A stretch of DNA of 64,000 bases from Bacillota bacterium (lineage in GTDB: Bacteria; Bacillota; Clostridia; Lachnospirales; Lachnospiraceae), in the NCBI GenBank assembly GCA_023399055.1, contig JAEWQV010000016.1, forward strand, positions 186,001-250,000, given 5' to 3'. The translations under genes and the position numbers were made by a program. Under the pieces are notes generated by a model. The model was not told where the DNA came from, searched no databases, and saw only the letters and a program-made list of their open reading frames with translations. Below, piece by piece: positions 49,602 through 59,412 of the stretch; position 1 is the first letter of the stretch; every line of letters starts with the position of its first letter.

Positions 49602-51227
49602 ATGAACAGACAGAAGTTATCCCTTATCCTAGTACTAATTATTATAGTTACTTTAATTCTAACGGGTAAGAATTTTGAGGTACAAGCGAGTGTAACAGAT
49701 GGCAGTATGGGTGAGCAAGAGGTGTCCCCTACACCAGAGATTATTACACCTGCACCAGGTGAGATTACACCAGATCCAGAACAAGTAACAGCAACACCGG
49801 GAGAAGTAACTCCGGTACCAACATTGCCGGTGATGCCTAGTGTTACACCAATACCTACAATACCAGTGACTCCTAGTGTAGCACCCACGAAGGCACCAAC
49901 ACCTACTCTAACTCCGGCACCTACGAAGATCCCTTATCGCTCAAAGACCCTTGAACTCATGTCTACTTATGATTATGTTGGTAAAAGTGTTACGGGGATT
50001 AGTCAAAAGAAAGAACCTCTAAGTGTACTGCAAAATAGAATAAAAGCCTACGGCTCCCTTTATGGCTCCGGAATGCCTTTTGAAGAATACAAGAAAACGA
50101 TGAATTATCAATGGGTGGATGCGACGGAATATGATAAAAAGCCGACTAAAATATCCGTTAGTATAAAAGATACAATGGATTACAAAACCTATGTCAATAC
50201 TTTAAAAAGCCTTTCCAGGTATAAAGGTGTTTATCTATATAAAATTGGGAAATCTACCTTGGGTAGAGATTTGTACGCAATTGAAATCAATGTAGATTCA
50301 AGTTATAAGAAGAATGTTATAATGATGACCGGCCAGGTACATGGAAGAGAGTTTGCTGGCGGAACCTTTATTGTTAAGGAATTGGTAGATTTAGTACAGA
50401 AAGCACAGACAGATAAAAAAACCATGGAGCTTCTAAAGCGAAATAAGTATGTAGCCGTTCCTATTATTAATGTGGATGTTAGAGAAGGTCTCATTTATAA
50501 AGCCTCTAATTGGACTACAAAGGGAAAAGAACTTTGGAAAGCCTATGCAAATGGCACGGATGGTGGTAGAAATTTCCCGGGTCTTCAGTGGGGACAGGTA
50601 GCAAAGGGAAGTGTTTTTAAATCCAGTATAGCTACGAAACCAGGATATGCAAATTATGCAGGTAAGTATGCTGGGTCCAATAGTGAGACCAAGGCAATGA
50701 TGAAATGGCTTTACCACTATATTATTGTTGAAAAGGCAGATCGATATATTGATATGCATCAACAGGGTTCCATTGTCTATGCGGGAAAGACCTGGCAGAC
50801 AAAGACTCAGGAAAAGAGAAGTCAGCAGCTTCGAACTGACGTTATGAATATACTGAATAAAGGTATAACGACAAGAAAATATTCGAGAGTTTACGAAGGT
50901 GGATTATATGGGATGCTGGGTGAGGGTTCCAGCTTAACAGACTATGCCATTACTCTGGCAGTAGGGGCAAAGTTCTCTCCGGCTTATGGTTTCCACGCAT
51001 TTACAGATGATACGAAGGAATATATTTTGCTGCAAGTAAAGGATCTTGATCAAAGTAAGATTAAGTTTAAAGAAGTAAATTCAAAGTTTGCAGCAATTAC
51101 TTTGGAAATCGGTTATGGAAGAGAGTATCTGGGTAATTCTGCAGCAACTAGAAGACTTTTATCACAGGAGTATCAGTACTATAATTACGCTAAACTTCTT
51201 GAAACTTTACCGCAAACAATAAAATAA
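49602..51227 (+). CDS. Secreted M14 zinc carboxypeptidase
   Basis: The protein has 541 residues. A signal peptide (LSLILVLIIIVTLILTG) is followed by a Pro/Thr-rich linker of about 80 residues (VTATPGEVTPVPTLP and repeats), the type used to span the cell wall. The catalytic domain (about 170-541) has zinc ligands in GQVHGREFAGG (HxxE) and YIDMHQQGS (His), the substrate region DGGRNFPG, and the catalytic Glu in ITLEIGYGRE. M14 enzymes of this kind trim peptides or cell-wall muropeptides; peptidoglycan is a plausible target in a Gram-positive anaerobe but not shown. It is monocistronic with its own promoter and a hairpin after the stop. Confidence 0.92.
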   Translation: MNRQKLSLILVLIIIVTLILTGKNFEVQASVTDGSMGEQEVSPTPEIITPAPGEITPDPEQVTATPGEVTPVPTLPVMPSVTPIPTIPVTPSVAPTKAPTPTLTPAPTKIPYRSKTLELMSTYDYVGKSVTGISQKKEPLSVLQNRIKAYGSLYGSGMPFEEYKKTMNYQWVDATEYDKKPTKISVSIKDTMDYKTYVNTLKSLSRYKGVYLYKIGKSTLGRDLYAIEINVDSSYKKNVIMMTGQVHGREFAGGTFIVKELVDLVQKAQTDKKTMELLKRNKYVAVPIINVDVREGLIYKASNWTTKGKELWKAYANGTDGGRNFPGLQWGQVAKGSVFKSSIATKPGYANYAGKYAGSNSETKAMMKWLYHYIIVEKADRYIDMHQQGSIVYAGKTWQTKTQEKRSQQLRTDVMNILNKGITTRKYSRVYEGGLYGMLGEGSSLTDYAITLAVGAKFSPAYGFHAFTDDTKEYILLQVKDLDQSKIKFKEVNSKFAAITLEIGYGREYLGNSAATRRLLSQEYQYYNYAKLLETLPQTIK

Positions 51228-51240
51228 CAGATATTAAAAG

Positions 51241-51288
51241 CAGGCATCATCAGGCTCCCCCTCATTGTGGGAAACAGATTGATGCCTG
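51241..51288 (+). terminator. Hairpin after the M14 carboxypeptidase gene
   Basis: CAGGCATCA (51241-51249) and TGATGCCTG (51280-51288) are perfect complements around a 30-base loop; only a short TTATT tail follows. The next 180 bases up to the shikimate kinase promoter show nothing clear. Confidence 0.5.
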
Positions 51289-51471
51289 TTATTATGAACC
51301 AGTAAAATCATTGCAGTAGACAATCATAAGCAATTAATGCAGGATATTCTTATTTCATAGGCAATTACGCGCTATTAAAAGTCCTCCGTGCAGGATGCAT
51401 ACTTCCGCAAGCAATACAAAATATATGATGATGGTTACAGGCATATATTTTTAAGAATGAAATGAAAATAG

Positions 51472-51500
51472 TTGGATATTACTGATAAGAGTGCTATAAT
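51472..51500 (+). promoter_or_regulatory. Promoter of the shikimate kinase gene
   Basis: TTGGAT (51472-51477), a 17-base spacer, TATAAT (51495-51500), 47 bases before the start codon. Confidence 0.7.
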
Positions 51501-51547
51501 CTGCTCATTATAAAGTAGACTACGCTTATGATGAAGGGGAAGTTAAA

Positions 51548-52048
51548 ATGAAGAATATTGTATTGATTGGAATGCCTGGAGCAGGTAAAAGTACAGTTGG
51601 AGTAATACTTGCAAAAGTATTGGGATATCAGTTTATAGACTCGGATCTATTGATACAGGAACAGGAAAAATGTCTGCTCCGAGAAATCATTGAGAGAGAT
51701 GGATTGGCTGGGTTGATTTCAATAGAAGAACAAGTAAATGCGGACATAGATGTAAGTGATTCTGTGATAGCTACCGGAGGTAGTGTTATATATGGAGCTA
51801 GAGCAATGGAACATTTACGTGAAATTGGAATAGTCGTATATATTAAGTTAAGTTATGAAACCATCAGAAAGCGACTAGGCAACATAAAGCAGCGAGGTGT
51901 GGTTTTTAAAGAGGGTCAAACCTTATATGATCTCTACATGGAACGCTGTCCGCTTTATGAAACCTATGCACATCTGATTATAGACGCAGAAGATCTTGGT
52001 ATGGAAGAGGTTATGGAAAAGATTGCAGCTGAAACAAAACAATATTAG
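51548..52048 (+). CDS. aroK: Shikimate kinase
   Basis: The protein has 166 residues. It is a P-loop kinase with Walker A GMPGAGKSTVG, substrate-binding DSD in QFIDSDLLI, and the family motif VIATGGSVIYG. It phosphorylates shikimate in aromatic amino acid synthesis. No other aro gene is adjacent, so this is a detached pathway gene with its own promoter. A degenerate kinase acting on another small molecule is possible but less likely given the intact motifs. The length is normal for the family. Confidence 0.87.
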   Translation: MKNIVLIGMPGAGKSTVGVILAKVLGYQFIDSDLLIQEQEKCLLREIIERDGLAGLISIEEQVNADIDVSDSVIATGGSVIYGARAMEHLREIGIVVYIKLSYETIRKRLGNIKQRGVVFKEGQTLYDLYMERCPLYETYAHLIIDAEDLGMEEVMEKIAAETKQY

Positions 52049-52144
52049 TAGATAAATGTGTAAAAACACAGCTTTTATTAAAGTGCAAACAACTAACACA
52101 TTTCCTTCGGTCCAACGCTAGCTTCGCGGTTTAATTTCCGTCCT

Positions 52145-52636
52145 TTAATCCCACTTCGTAGCCTGGACGAGTATTTTTGCAAAGGTTTCAAGCCCTTCCT
52201 GATCAACTAAATCGAAACGTGCTAACAGTGGGCTGTCGATATCCAGTACACCAACAATTTTATCGTTATGTCTTAGTGGAATTACTATTTCTGAACGAGA
52301 GGCACTGTCACAGGCAATATGTCCCGGGAATTCGTGAACATCTTCAACAAGTTGAGTTTTATCTAAGGAGACAGCTGTGCCACATACTCCTTTTCCAATT
52401 GCAATATGGACGCAAGCAGGCTTACCCTGAAAGGGACCCAGCAATAATTCGTTATTCTGCATCAAGTAAAAACCAGCCCAGTTAATATTAGCAAGTGCAT
52501 TGCCAAGTAATGCGGAAGCATTGCTTAGATTTGGTATCAGGTGAACTTCATCTTCAAGAAGTGCTTTTAACTGGGAATTCAATAACTGATAGAATTCCTG
52601 CTTATCCTCTGGATATAAAGAAACTAAGTCGTGCAT
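52145..52636 (-). CDS. Free methionine-(R)-sulfoxide reductase (GAF-domain fRMsr)
   Basis: The protein has 163 residues, a single GAF domain. The segment NINWAGFYLMQNNELLLGPFQGKPACVHIAIGKGVCGTAV and HIACDSASRSEIVIPL match fRMsr, with the three conserved cysteines (ACVHI, GVCG and IACDS) that carry out reduction and disulfide exchange. It repairs free R-methionine sulfoxide using thioredoxin. It is encoded opposite to shikimate kinase and divergent from uvrB, sharing a 233-base gap that holds the uvrB promoter. Ribosome binding site GGAG 6 bases before the ATG. Confidence 0.92.
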   Translation of the reverse strand: MHDLVSLYPEDKQEFYQLLNSQLKALLEDEVHLIPNLSNASALLGNALANINWAGFYLMQNNELLLGPFQGKPACVHIAIGKGVCGTAVSLDKTQLVEDVHEFPGHIACDSASRSEIVIPLRHNDKIVGVLDIDSPLLARFDLVDQEGLETFAKILVQATKWD

Positions 52637-52773
52637 TGAGGAGCTCCTTTTCTGTTAACTATGATTTATAAAAGAATTATAATTCTTAAGGTAATCCTTG
52701 CGAACAATATAAACTATGACGAAGATGATGTCAAGAAAACTCTATAGGCTAGGTACAGATGTCTCAAGAAAAC

Positions 52774-52787
52774 AGAACAAACATTCG
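52774..52787 (+). promoter_or_regulatory. Candidate degenerate LexA (SOS) box upstream of uvrB
   Basis: AGAACAAACATTCG resembles the Gram-positive LexA box CGAACnnnnGTTCG but with two changes (A for the first C, A for the G of GTTC). It lies 9 bases upstream of the -35 box. Location suits repression of uvrB, but the match is weak. Confidence 0.3.
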
Positions 52788-52796
52788 AAAATTGTA

Positions 52797-52825
52797 TTGC
52801 TTTTCCAAATTTCCTATGCTATAAT
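52797..52825 (+). promoter_or_regulatory. Promoter of uvrB
   Basis: TTGCTT (52797-52802), a 17-base spacer, TATAAT (52820-52825), 44 bases before the start codon. Confidence 0.75.
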
Positions 52826-52869
52826 ACATACACTTACGATAGTATGCAATGACAGGAGGTAACGTATTG

Positions 52870-54849
52870 ATGGAGTTTAAATTAAATGCAGAGTTTGCAC
52901 CAACAGGCGATCAACCAGAAGCGATTAGGGCTCTTGTTGAAGGGTTTCAAAGCGGTAATCAGTGCCAAACCTTACTTGGTGTAACAGGTTCAGGTAAGAC
53001 ATTTACAATGGCGAATGTAATCCAGCAGATTCAGAAACCAACACTTATCATTGCACATAATAAAACCCTGGCAGCACAGCTCTATGGGGAGTTTAAAGAA
53101 TTCTTCCCAGAGAATGCGGTGGAGTATTTTGTTAGTTATTATGATTACTATCAACCGGAAGCATATGTTCCCTCAACAGATACTTATATTGAGAAAGACT
53201 CATCCATTAACGATGAGATTGATAAACTTAGGCATTCAGCGACAGCCTCACTAGCAGAGCGTAAAGATGTAATAATTATTGCCAGTGTATCCTGTATTTA
53301 TGGTCTTGGTAGCCCCATTGATTATCAGAACATGGTGCTTTCCTTACGTCCTGGAATGGTAAGAGACCGGGATGATATTTTAAAGAAATTAATTGAGATA
53401 CAATATGATCGTAACGATATGGACTTTAAACGAGGCACCTTCCGTGTAAGGGGAGATGTTGTTGAGATTTTTCCGGCTTCTTCAGCGGAATTGGCAATAC
53501 GTGTGGAATTCTTTGGAGATGAGGTAGAGCGTATTCTCGAGATTGATACCTTGACAGGTGAAGTTAAGGGGAGTCTGGAGCATATGGTAGTTTTCCCTGC
53601 TTCCCACTATGTTGTTTCTCCGGACAAGCTTGCGGAAGCAACGAAGAATATAGAAGAAGAGTTAATAGAAAGAGTTCGATACTTTAAAAGTGAAGATAAA
53701 TTATTAGAGGCTCAGAGAATATCGGAGCGTACTAATTTTGATATAGAGATGTTGCGAGAGACAGGTTTTTGTTCTGGAGTTGAGAACTATTCGAGACATT
53801 TAACGGGATTAGAATCAGGAGCTCCCCCTCACACGTTAATTGATTATTTTCAAGATGATTTTATGATCATTGTAGATGAGTCCCATATTACCATTCCACA
53901 GATTAGAGGAATGTATGCTGGCGACAGATCCAGAAAGACAACACTGGTGGACTTCGGTTTTCGTCTGCCTTCGGCACTGGATAATCGACCACTTAACTTT
54001 CCAGAGTTTGAAAGCAAAATAAGTCAGATTATGTTCGTATCCGCAACACCCTCTGATTATGAGCGAGATCATGAATTACTAAGAACAGAACAGGTAATCA
54101 GACCTACCGGTCTACTAGATCCGGAAGTAGATGTCCGTCCAGTAAATGGACAGATCGATGACCTTCTTGGTGAAATCCATAAGGAATTAAACAAAAAGAA
54201 CAAAGTTCTGGTTACAACTTTAACTAAGCGAATGGCAGAGGATTTGACCACATATCTAAGGGAAGTAGGAATACGAATTAAGTATTTGCACTCGGATATT
54301 GATACCCTCGAGCGTTCAGAGATTATTCGAGATATGCGTATGGATGTCTTTGATGTGCTAGTGGGAATTAATCTTCTTCGAGAAGGACTTGATATTCCCG
54401 AGGTTGGATTAGTTGCAATTCTCGACGCAGATAAGGAAGGCTTTCTTCGTTCAGAAACGTCATTAATACAGACCATAGGACGAGCAGCCCGTAATGCAGA
54501 AGGACATGTAGTCATGTATGCGGATCGTATGACGGATTCCATGCATAAAGCGATTTCAGAGACAAATCGAAGAAGACAGATACAGCAGGCATATAATGAG
54601 GCAAATGGGATAACACCGACTACGATTAAGAAGAAGGTACGTGATCTGATTAGTATTTCTAAGAAAGCAGATATAAATCCTAAGGATATGCAAAAGGATC
54701 TCGAATCAATGACCCGTCAAGAATTAGAAGAGCTGGTTAAGACAATTACCAAACAGATGCATACGGCAGCAGCAGAGCTTAACTTTGAACAGGCAGCAAC
54801 CTTAAGAGATCGTATGGTGGAACTTAAGAAGCAGCTTCTTGAGTATTAA
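52870..54849 (+). CDS. uvrB: Excinuclease ABC subunit B
   Basis: The protein has 659 residues. The start at 52870 (MEFKLNAEFAPTGDQPEAI) matches the family N-terminus, with AGGAGGT upstream; an ATG at 52849 precedes that site. UvrB is the damage-verification helicase of nucleotide excision repair: Walker A LGVTGSGKTFT, the beta-hairpin region YYDYYQPEAYVPSTDTYIEKD, DEAD-like IIVDESH, and VI motif QTIGRAARN. The C-terminal coiled-coil UVR domain (about 620-655, ELNFEQAATLRDRMVELKK) binds UvrC. uvrA follows 93 bases downstream, so the pair is likely transcribed together. Confidence 0.97.
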   Translation: MEFKLNAEFAPTGDQPEAIRALVEGFQSGNQCQTLLGVTGSGKTFTMANVIQQIQKPTLIIAHNKTLAAQLYGEFKEFFPENAVEYFVSYYDYYQPEAYVPSTDTYIEKDSSINDEIDKLRHSATASLAERKDVIIIASVSCIYGLGSPIDYQNMVLSLRPGMVRDRDDILKKLIEIQYDRNDMDFKRGTFRVRGDVVEIFPASSAELAIRVEFFGDEVERILEIDTLTGEVKGSLEHMVVFPASHYVVSPDKLAEATKNIEEELIERVRYFKSEDKLLEAQRISERTNFDIEMLRETGFCSGVENYSRHLTGLESGAPPHTLIDYFQDDFMIIVDESHITIPQIRGMYAGDRSRKTTLVDFGFRLPSALDNRPLNFPEFESKISQIMFVSATPSDYERDHELLRTEQVIRPTGLLDPEVDVRPVNGQIDDLLGEIHKELNKKNKVLVTTLTKRMAEDLTTYLREVGIRIKYLHSDIDTLERSEIIRDMRMDVFDVLVGINLLREGLDIPEVGLVAILDADKEGFLRSETSLIQTIGRAARNAEGHVVMYADRMTDSMHKAISETNRRRQIQQAYNEANGITPTTIKKKVRDLISISKKADINPKDMQKDLESMTRQELEELVKTITKQMHTAAAELNFEQAATLRDRMVELKKQLLEY

Positions 54850-54942
54850 AAATGAAACAATTCAACGAGGGTTGTAGTAAGAATATATGGCTACTAGCTC
54901 TTATGTTATCTTATACAATGCAAAATTAGAATAGGTGGAAGT

Positions 54943-57783
54943 ATGGCAGAAAAGAAGAATTATATTAAGATTAGAGGAGCTAAGGAAAATAATTTAAAGA
55001 ATATCAGCTTAGATATTCCAAGAGACCAGTTCGTGGTTCTTACAGGGTTAAGTGGTTCTGGTAAGTCATCCTTGGCTTTTGATACAATTTATGCAGAAGG
55101 TCAGAGAAGATATATGGAATCCTTATCTTCCTATGCAAGACAATTCTTAGGGCAGATGGAGAAACCGAATGTGGAAAGTATCGAAGGTCTTCCTCCTGCA
55201 ATTTCTATTGATCAGAAGTCAACCAATCGTAATCCCAGATCCACAGTTGGAACCGTTACAGAAATCTATGATTATTTCCGTCTCCTATATGCAAGAATAG
55301 GAATTCCGCATTGTCCAGAGTGTGGAAAAGAAATAAAGAAACAGACCGTTGACCAGATGGTGGATGAAATTCTTAATTTACCACAGGGCACTAAAATACA
55401 ATTACTTGCTCCGGTGGTAAGAGGCAGAAAAGGTGAGCATGTTAAGTTGTTTGAGCAGGCAAAAAGAAGTGGTTATGTTAGAGTTAGAGTAGACGGTAAC
55501 CTTTATGACCTCTCTGAAGAAATCAAACTTGAGAAGAATAATAAGCATAATATAGAGATAATCGTGGACCGTCTAGTAGTTAAGGATGGTATTGAAAAGA
55601 GATTATCTGATTCTGTAGAGAATGTACTTAAACTTGCGGAAGGCCTGTTATATGTGGATGTTATCGACGGGGAACAGTTAACCTTTAGTCAGAATTTTGC
55701 ATGTTCGGATTGTGGTATCAGCATTGATGAGATAGAACCAAGAGTATTTTCCTTTAATAATCCCTTCGGTGCGTGTCCGGAATGTCATGGTTTGGGTAAC
55801 AAGATGGAATTTGATGAAGAATTATTGATTCCAGATCCGACTAGAAGCTTAATTGATGGTGCAATTGCAGCCCCAGGCTGGCAATCCGTAGTAGATAGCG
55901 GCAGTTATTCCAGATGTATTCTGGAAGCACTTGCTAAAGAATATAAGTTTAATCTGAATACTCCATATAATCAATTATCTGAAAAAGCACGCCATATTTT
56001 TATTCATGGTACGGACGGAAAGTCAGTAAAGGTGCATTATCGAGGTCAACGTGGCGTTGGTGTTTATGATGTGGCTTTCGAAGGACTTATAAAAAATATG
56101 GAACGTCGTTATCGTGAAACTGGTTCAGAAGCTGTTAAACAAGAATATGAGAGTTTCATGAGAACAACTCCCTGTAAAGAGTGTAATGGTAAGAGACTTA
56201 AGAGAGAATCACTAGCTGTAACAGTGGGTGATAAAAATATATCCGATGTAACCGATTACTCCATTCGTGAGCTGGCAGCTTTTATGCAAAATCTTGTATT
56301 GAATTCCATGCAGCTTAAGATAGGTGATTTAGTTTTAAAAGAGATAAGAGCAAGAATTAGCTTTTTAATGGATGTAGGTCTTGACTATCTGACTTTGGCG
56401 AGAGCTACAGGTACCTTATCCGGTGGTGAATCCCAAAGAATCCGATTGGCAACACAGATAGGTTCTGGTCTTGTAGGAGTTGCTTATATTCTAGATGAAC
56501 CTAGTATAGGCTTACATCAGAGAGATAATGATAAGTTATTAAAGACCTTAAATAACCTTAAGGAACTTGGTAATACCCTGATTGTTGTAGAGCATGATGA
56601 AGATACCATGTTTGCTGCGGATTATATCATAGACATAGGACCTGGTGCGGGTGAGCATGGTGGACAGGTGGTAGCTGCAGGTACCGCGAAGCAGATCATG
56701 AAGATAAAAGAATCTTCTACAGGAGCATATCTTAGTGGTAGAATCAGAATTCCAGTACCTACAGAGAGAAGAACGGCAACAGGCTATCTATCGATTATTG
56801 GTGCAGCTGAAAATAACCTCAAGAATGTGAGTGTTGATATTCCTTTAGGTATTATGACTTGTATTACCGGTGTATCAGGTTCAGGTAAGAGTTCTTTGGT
56901 TACTGAAATCTTATACAAGAGATTAGCTAGAGACTTAAATAGAGCACGACTCATACCTGGTAAGCATGAGAAGATGCTTGGTATTGAGCAGTTGGACAAA
57001 GTAATTAACATCGATCAGTCTCCAATAGGTAGAACTCCAAGATCTAATCCAGCTACCTATACGGGAGTATTTGATCAAATTAGAGATCTTTTTGCAGCCA
57101 CACAGGATGCCAAAATGAGAGGTTATTCAAAAGGACGTTTCAGCTTCAATGTAAAGGGTGGACGTTGTGAGGCTTGTAGCGGTGATGGTATTCTAAAGAT
57201 TGAAATGAACTTCCTTCCGGATATTTATGTACCTTGTGAGGTATGTGGTGGTAAAAGATACAACCGCGAAACTCTTGAAGTGAAGTATAAGGGCAAGAGT
57301 ATTCATGATATTTTGGATATGACCATAGAAGAAGCTGTAGGATTTTTTGAAAATGTACCTTCGATTAAGAGGAAAATAGAAACGTTACATGATGTAGGTC
57401 TATCCTATCTTCGGTTAGGACATCCATCAACCTCTCTTTCAGGCGGTGAAGCGCAGAGAATTAAGTTAGCAACAGAATTAAGTAAACGCAGCACTGGTAA
57501 GACCATCTACATTTTGGATGAGCCAACCACAGGTCTTCATTTTGCTGATGTTCATAAACTAATTGAAATTTTAAAACGCTTCTCTGATACGGGTAACACA
57601 GTAGTTGTAATCGAACATAATCTGGATGTGATTAAGACAGCTGACCATATTATCGATATTGGTCCAGAAGGTGGCGATAAGGGTGGTACGGTAGTTGCAA
57701 GTGGAACACCGGAATATATCGCAGAGCAGGAACAGTCCTATACAGGTCACTATGTGAAGAAGTATTTAGAGCAGACAAACTAA
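54943..57783 (+). CDS. uvrA: Excinuclease ABC subunit A (full-length)
   Basis: The protein has 946 residues, full family length with two ABC modules and the UvrB-binding region. Walker A sites GLSGSGKSS and GVSGSGKSS; signatures LSGGESQRIRLA and LSGGEAQRIKLA; zinc-binding HCPECGKEIKK with ACSDCG in the UvrB-binding domain (about 120-255), CPECHGLG with CKECNGKRL, and CEACSGDG with CEVCGGKRY near the C-terminus. It dimerises, finds damage and loads UvrB. The ATG at 54943 has GTGGAAG 1 to 8 bases upstream. The window also encodes a second, divergent UvrA-like protein (60803-63862) that lacks this UvrB-binding region. Confidence 0.98.
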   Translation: MAEKKNYIKIRGAKENNLKNISLDIPRDQFVVLTGLSGSGKSSLAFDTIYAEGQRRYMESLSSYARQFLGQMEKPNVESIEGLPPAISIDQKSTNRNPRSTVGTVTEIYDYFRLLYARIGIPHCPECGKEIKKQTVDQMVDEILNLPQGTKIQLLAPVVRGRKGEHVKLFEQAKRSGYVRVRVDGNLYDLSEEIKLEKNNKHNIEIIVDRLVVKDGIEKRLSDSVENVLKLAEGLLYVDVIDGEQLTFSQNFACSDCGISIDEIEPRVFSFNNPFGACPECHGLGNKMEFDEELLIPDPTRSLIDGAIAAPGWQSVVDSGSYSRCILEALAKEYKFNLNTPYNQLSEKARHIFIHGTDGKSVKVHYRGQRGVGVYDVAFEGLIKNMERRYRETGSEAVKQEYESFMRTTPCKECNGKRLKRESLAVTVGDKNISDVTDYSIRELAAFMQNLVLNSMQLKIGDLVLKEIRARISFLMDVGLDYLTLARATGTLSGGESQRIRLATQIGSGLVGVAYILDEPSIGLHQRDNDKLLKTLNNLKELGNTLIVVEHDEDTMFAADYIIDIGPGAGEHGGQVVAAGTAKQIMKIKESSTGAYLSGRIRIPVPTERRTATGYLSIIGAAENNLKNVSVDIPLGIMTCITGVSGSGKSSLVTEILYKRLARDLNRARLIPGKHEKMLGIEQLDKVINIDQSPIGRTPRSNPATYTGVFDQIRDLFAATQDAKMRGYSKGRFSFNVKGGRCEACSGDGILKIEMNFLPDIYVPCEVCGGKRYNRETLEVKYKGKSIHDILDMTIEEAVGFFENVPSIKRKIETLHDVGLSYLRLGHPSTSLSGGEAQRIKLATELSKRSTGKTIYILDEPTTGLHFADVHKLIEILKRFSDTGNTVVVIEHNLDVIKTADHIIDIGPEGGDKGGTVVASGTPEYIAEQEQSYTGHYVKKYLEQTN

Positions 57784-57906
57784 AGATTTGATAATAACAA
57801 GGATTAATAAGACATTAATATGAGTAAGAAATATTATATACAGATAAATAAGAGTTAGGTCATTCCATGTTACTTATTTAATAAAAAGATTTGCGGGGGA
57901 TATGAA

Positions 57907-58506
57907 ATGGAGTATGGTTTTTTTGCAATGATGTCAAGAATGAAGTTGATTGAACGCTGGGCATTAATGCGGAACACAATAGCAGAGAATATCAGTGAGC
58001 ATTCATTGGAGGTAAGTATTCTAGCACATGCCCTGGCAGTTATTAGTAAAGAACGATTAGGTAACGACTTAAACGTTGAGAAAGTCGCTCTGATTGGACT
58101 ATATCATGACGCAACCGAAATTATTACCGGAGATATGCCAACCCCAATTAAATATTATAATGCAGATATTCAAGATGCTTTTAAAGCAATAGAAGAGGCA
58201 GCAGCTGAACGACTATTAAAGATGTTGCCCATGGATATTAGAAAGAGTTATGAATCCATCTTTTTGATACAGGAAGAGGAACAATATTTATGGAAGTTGG
58301 TAAAAGCAGCGGACAAGCTATCGGCATTGATAAAGTGTATAGAAGAGCGTAAAGCAGGGAATACCGAATTCCTTAGCGCAGAGAAGTCAATTTCCGAAAT
58401 ATTAGTGAGCATGAATTTGAAAGAAGTAGATATCTTTAGGAAGGAATTCTTACCTGCATATCATATGACACTAGACGAGCTGAATTCTAAAACAACGATA
58501 GAATAA
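57907..58506 (+). CDS. YfbR-like 5'-deoxynucleotidase (HD domain)
   Basis: The protein has 199 residues. HD-domain metal ligands: NISEHSLEVSILAHAL (His), LIGLYHDATEIITGDMPTPIKYY (HD plus the family's GDxPxP). This pattern is that of YfbR-type enzymes, which dephosphorylate deoxynucleoside 5'-monophosphates. Context next to uvrBA suggests nucleotide housekeeping after repair, but the gene may just be adjacent. GCGGGGG 7 bases upstream of the ATG supports the start. The following gene begins 12 bases after its stop. Confidence 0.9.
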   Translation: MEYGFFAMMSRMKLIERWALMRNTIAENISEHSLEVSILAHALAVISKERLGNDLNVEKVALIGLYHDATEIITGDMPTPIKYYNADIQDAFKAIEEAAAERLLKMLPMDIRKSYESIFLIQEEEQYLWKLVKAADKLSALIKCIEERKAGNTEFLSAEKSISEILVSMNLKEVDIFRKEFLPAYHMTLDELNSKTTIE

Positions 58507-58517
58507 GGAGGAGAGTC

Positions 58518-59240
58518 ATGGTTACGATTGATGGTAAGTGGGTCATGGAAGGGTTAGATAAAGATGACCCGAGCCGAATAAAGACAAGCGTGGAATTAAC
58601 ACAGTTAATTAATAAAATTGGCTTTCTCCCGCTGTTTAAAAATGGTGTGAAAGGCTTTTCAGTAGAGGAAATGACTGCAACAAGTAGCTGGTGGTCTGGC
58701 AATGCGGAAGATCCCTGGGCTTGGCGTGAGGTAATAGCGTCAGAAAGAACCATTGCATATGGTAAGTTATATGGAAGTAGGGCAGGGTTTGTTTCAAAGG
58801 AGTGGTATCCATATCTAGCTTCTTACCGCAGAGATGGATATGATTTTGACAGCCGTTATGAGGATGGCTTAGCGAGTCACAAAGCTAAGAAGATTATGGA
58901 TGTTTTGGAGCTCCGAGATGAAATGCTGTCAAACGAATTAAAAGTTCAGGCAAGGTTTGGAAAACTAGGTGAAAAAGGATTTGAAGGAGCAATAAGCACA
59001 CTTCAAATGCAAACCTACATTACTGTAAGTGGCTTTCGTAGGAGAAGAAACAAAAAAGATATTGAATTTGGCTGGCCAGTGGCGCTATATACCTTGAGTG
59101 AGAATTTATTTGGTGGAGAACAGGTTCGTTCAGCTTACCACTTAAAAGCAGAGGAAGCGAAGGTGCTTATCATAAACCAGATATTAAATAACTTTCCTAA
59201 TACAGAAAAGGTACAGATTGAACAGGTGATAAAGTTATAG
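58518..59240 (+). CDS. AlkZ-related protein (putative winged-helix DNA glycosylase relative)
   Basis: The protein has 240 residues. It contains SSWWSGNAEDPWAWRE, IAYGKLYGSRAGFVSKEWYP and RRDGYDFDSRYEDG, a pattern I associate with Firmicutes proteins labelled AlkZ-related. AlkZ-type glycosylases unhook interstrand crosslinks, and their activity depends on a QxQ-type motif that I cannot locate here, so catalysis is not established. It is coupled to the YfbR-like gene and the uvrBA block, consistent with a repair function. GGAGG 8 bases before the ATG supports the start. Confidence 0.6.
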   Translation: MVTIDGKWVMEGLDKDDPSRIKTSVELTQLINKIGFLPLFKNGVKGFSVEEMTATSSWWSGNAEDPWAWREVIASERTIAYGKLYGSRAGFVSKEWYPYLASYRRDGYDFDSRYEDGLASHKAKKIMDVLELRDEMLSNELKVQARFGKLGEKGFEGAISTLQMQTYITVSGFRRRRNKKDIEFGWPVALYTLSENLFGGEQVRSAYHLKAEEAKVLIINQILNNFPNTEKVQIEQVIKL

Positions 59241-59263
59241 TTGAGTCTAGCCAGGTCTACGAT

Positions 59264-59338
59264 ATGAGTTCGATAAATGTATTCAAAATCAGAGATGTAC
59301 TTGCTTTTTCTGGTTTGAAATTCATCTGTCGGACTCAT
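59264..59338. repeat. Long imperfect intergenic hairpin
   Basis: The arm beginning ATGAGTTCGATAAATG (59264) pairs with the one ending TCGGACTCAT (59338), about 30 bp with a few wobbles and one bulge, around a T-rich loop. It follows the AlkZ-related gene by 24 bases and may be a processing or termination element. It is similar in style to the galK-galE element. Confidence 0.6.
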
Positions 59339-59412
59339 GTTGTTATACATATAATTCACACCGAATAGTACGTTTAAATAGTAGTAGGACTTATGAATTA
59401 TGCGAGAAACAA

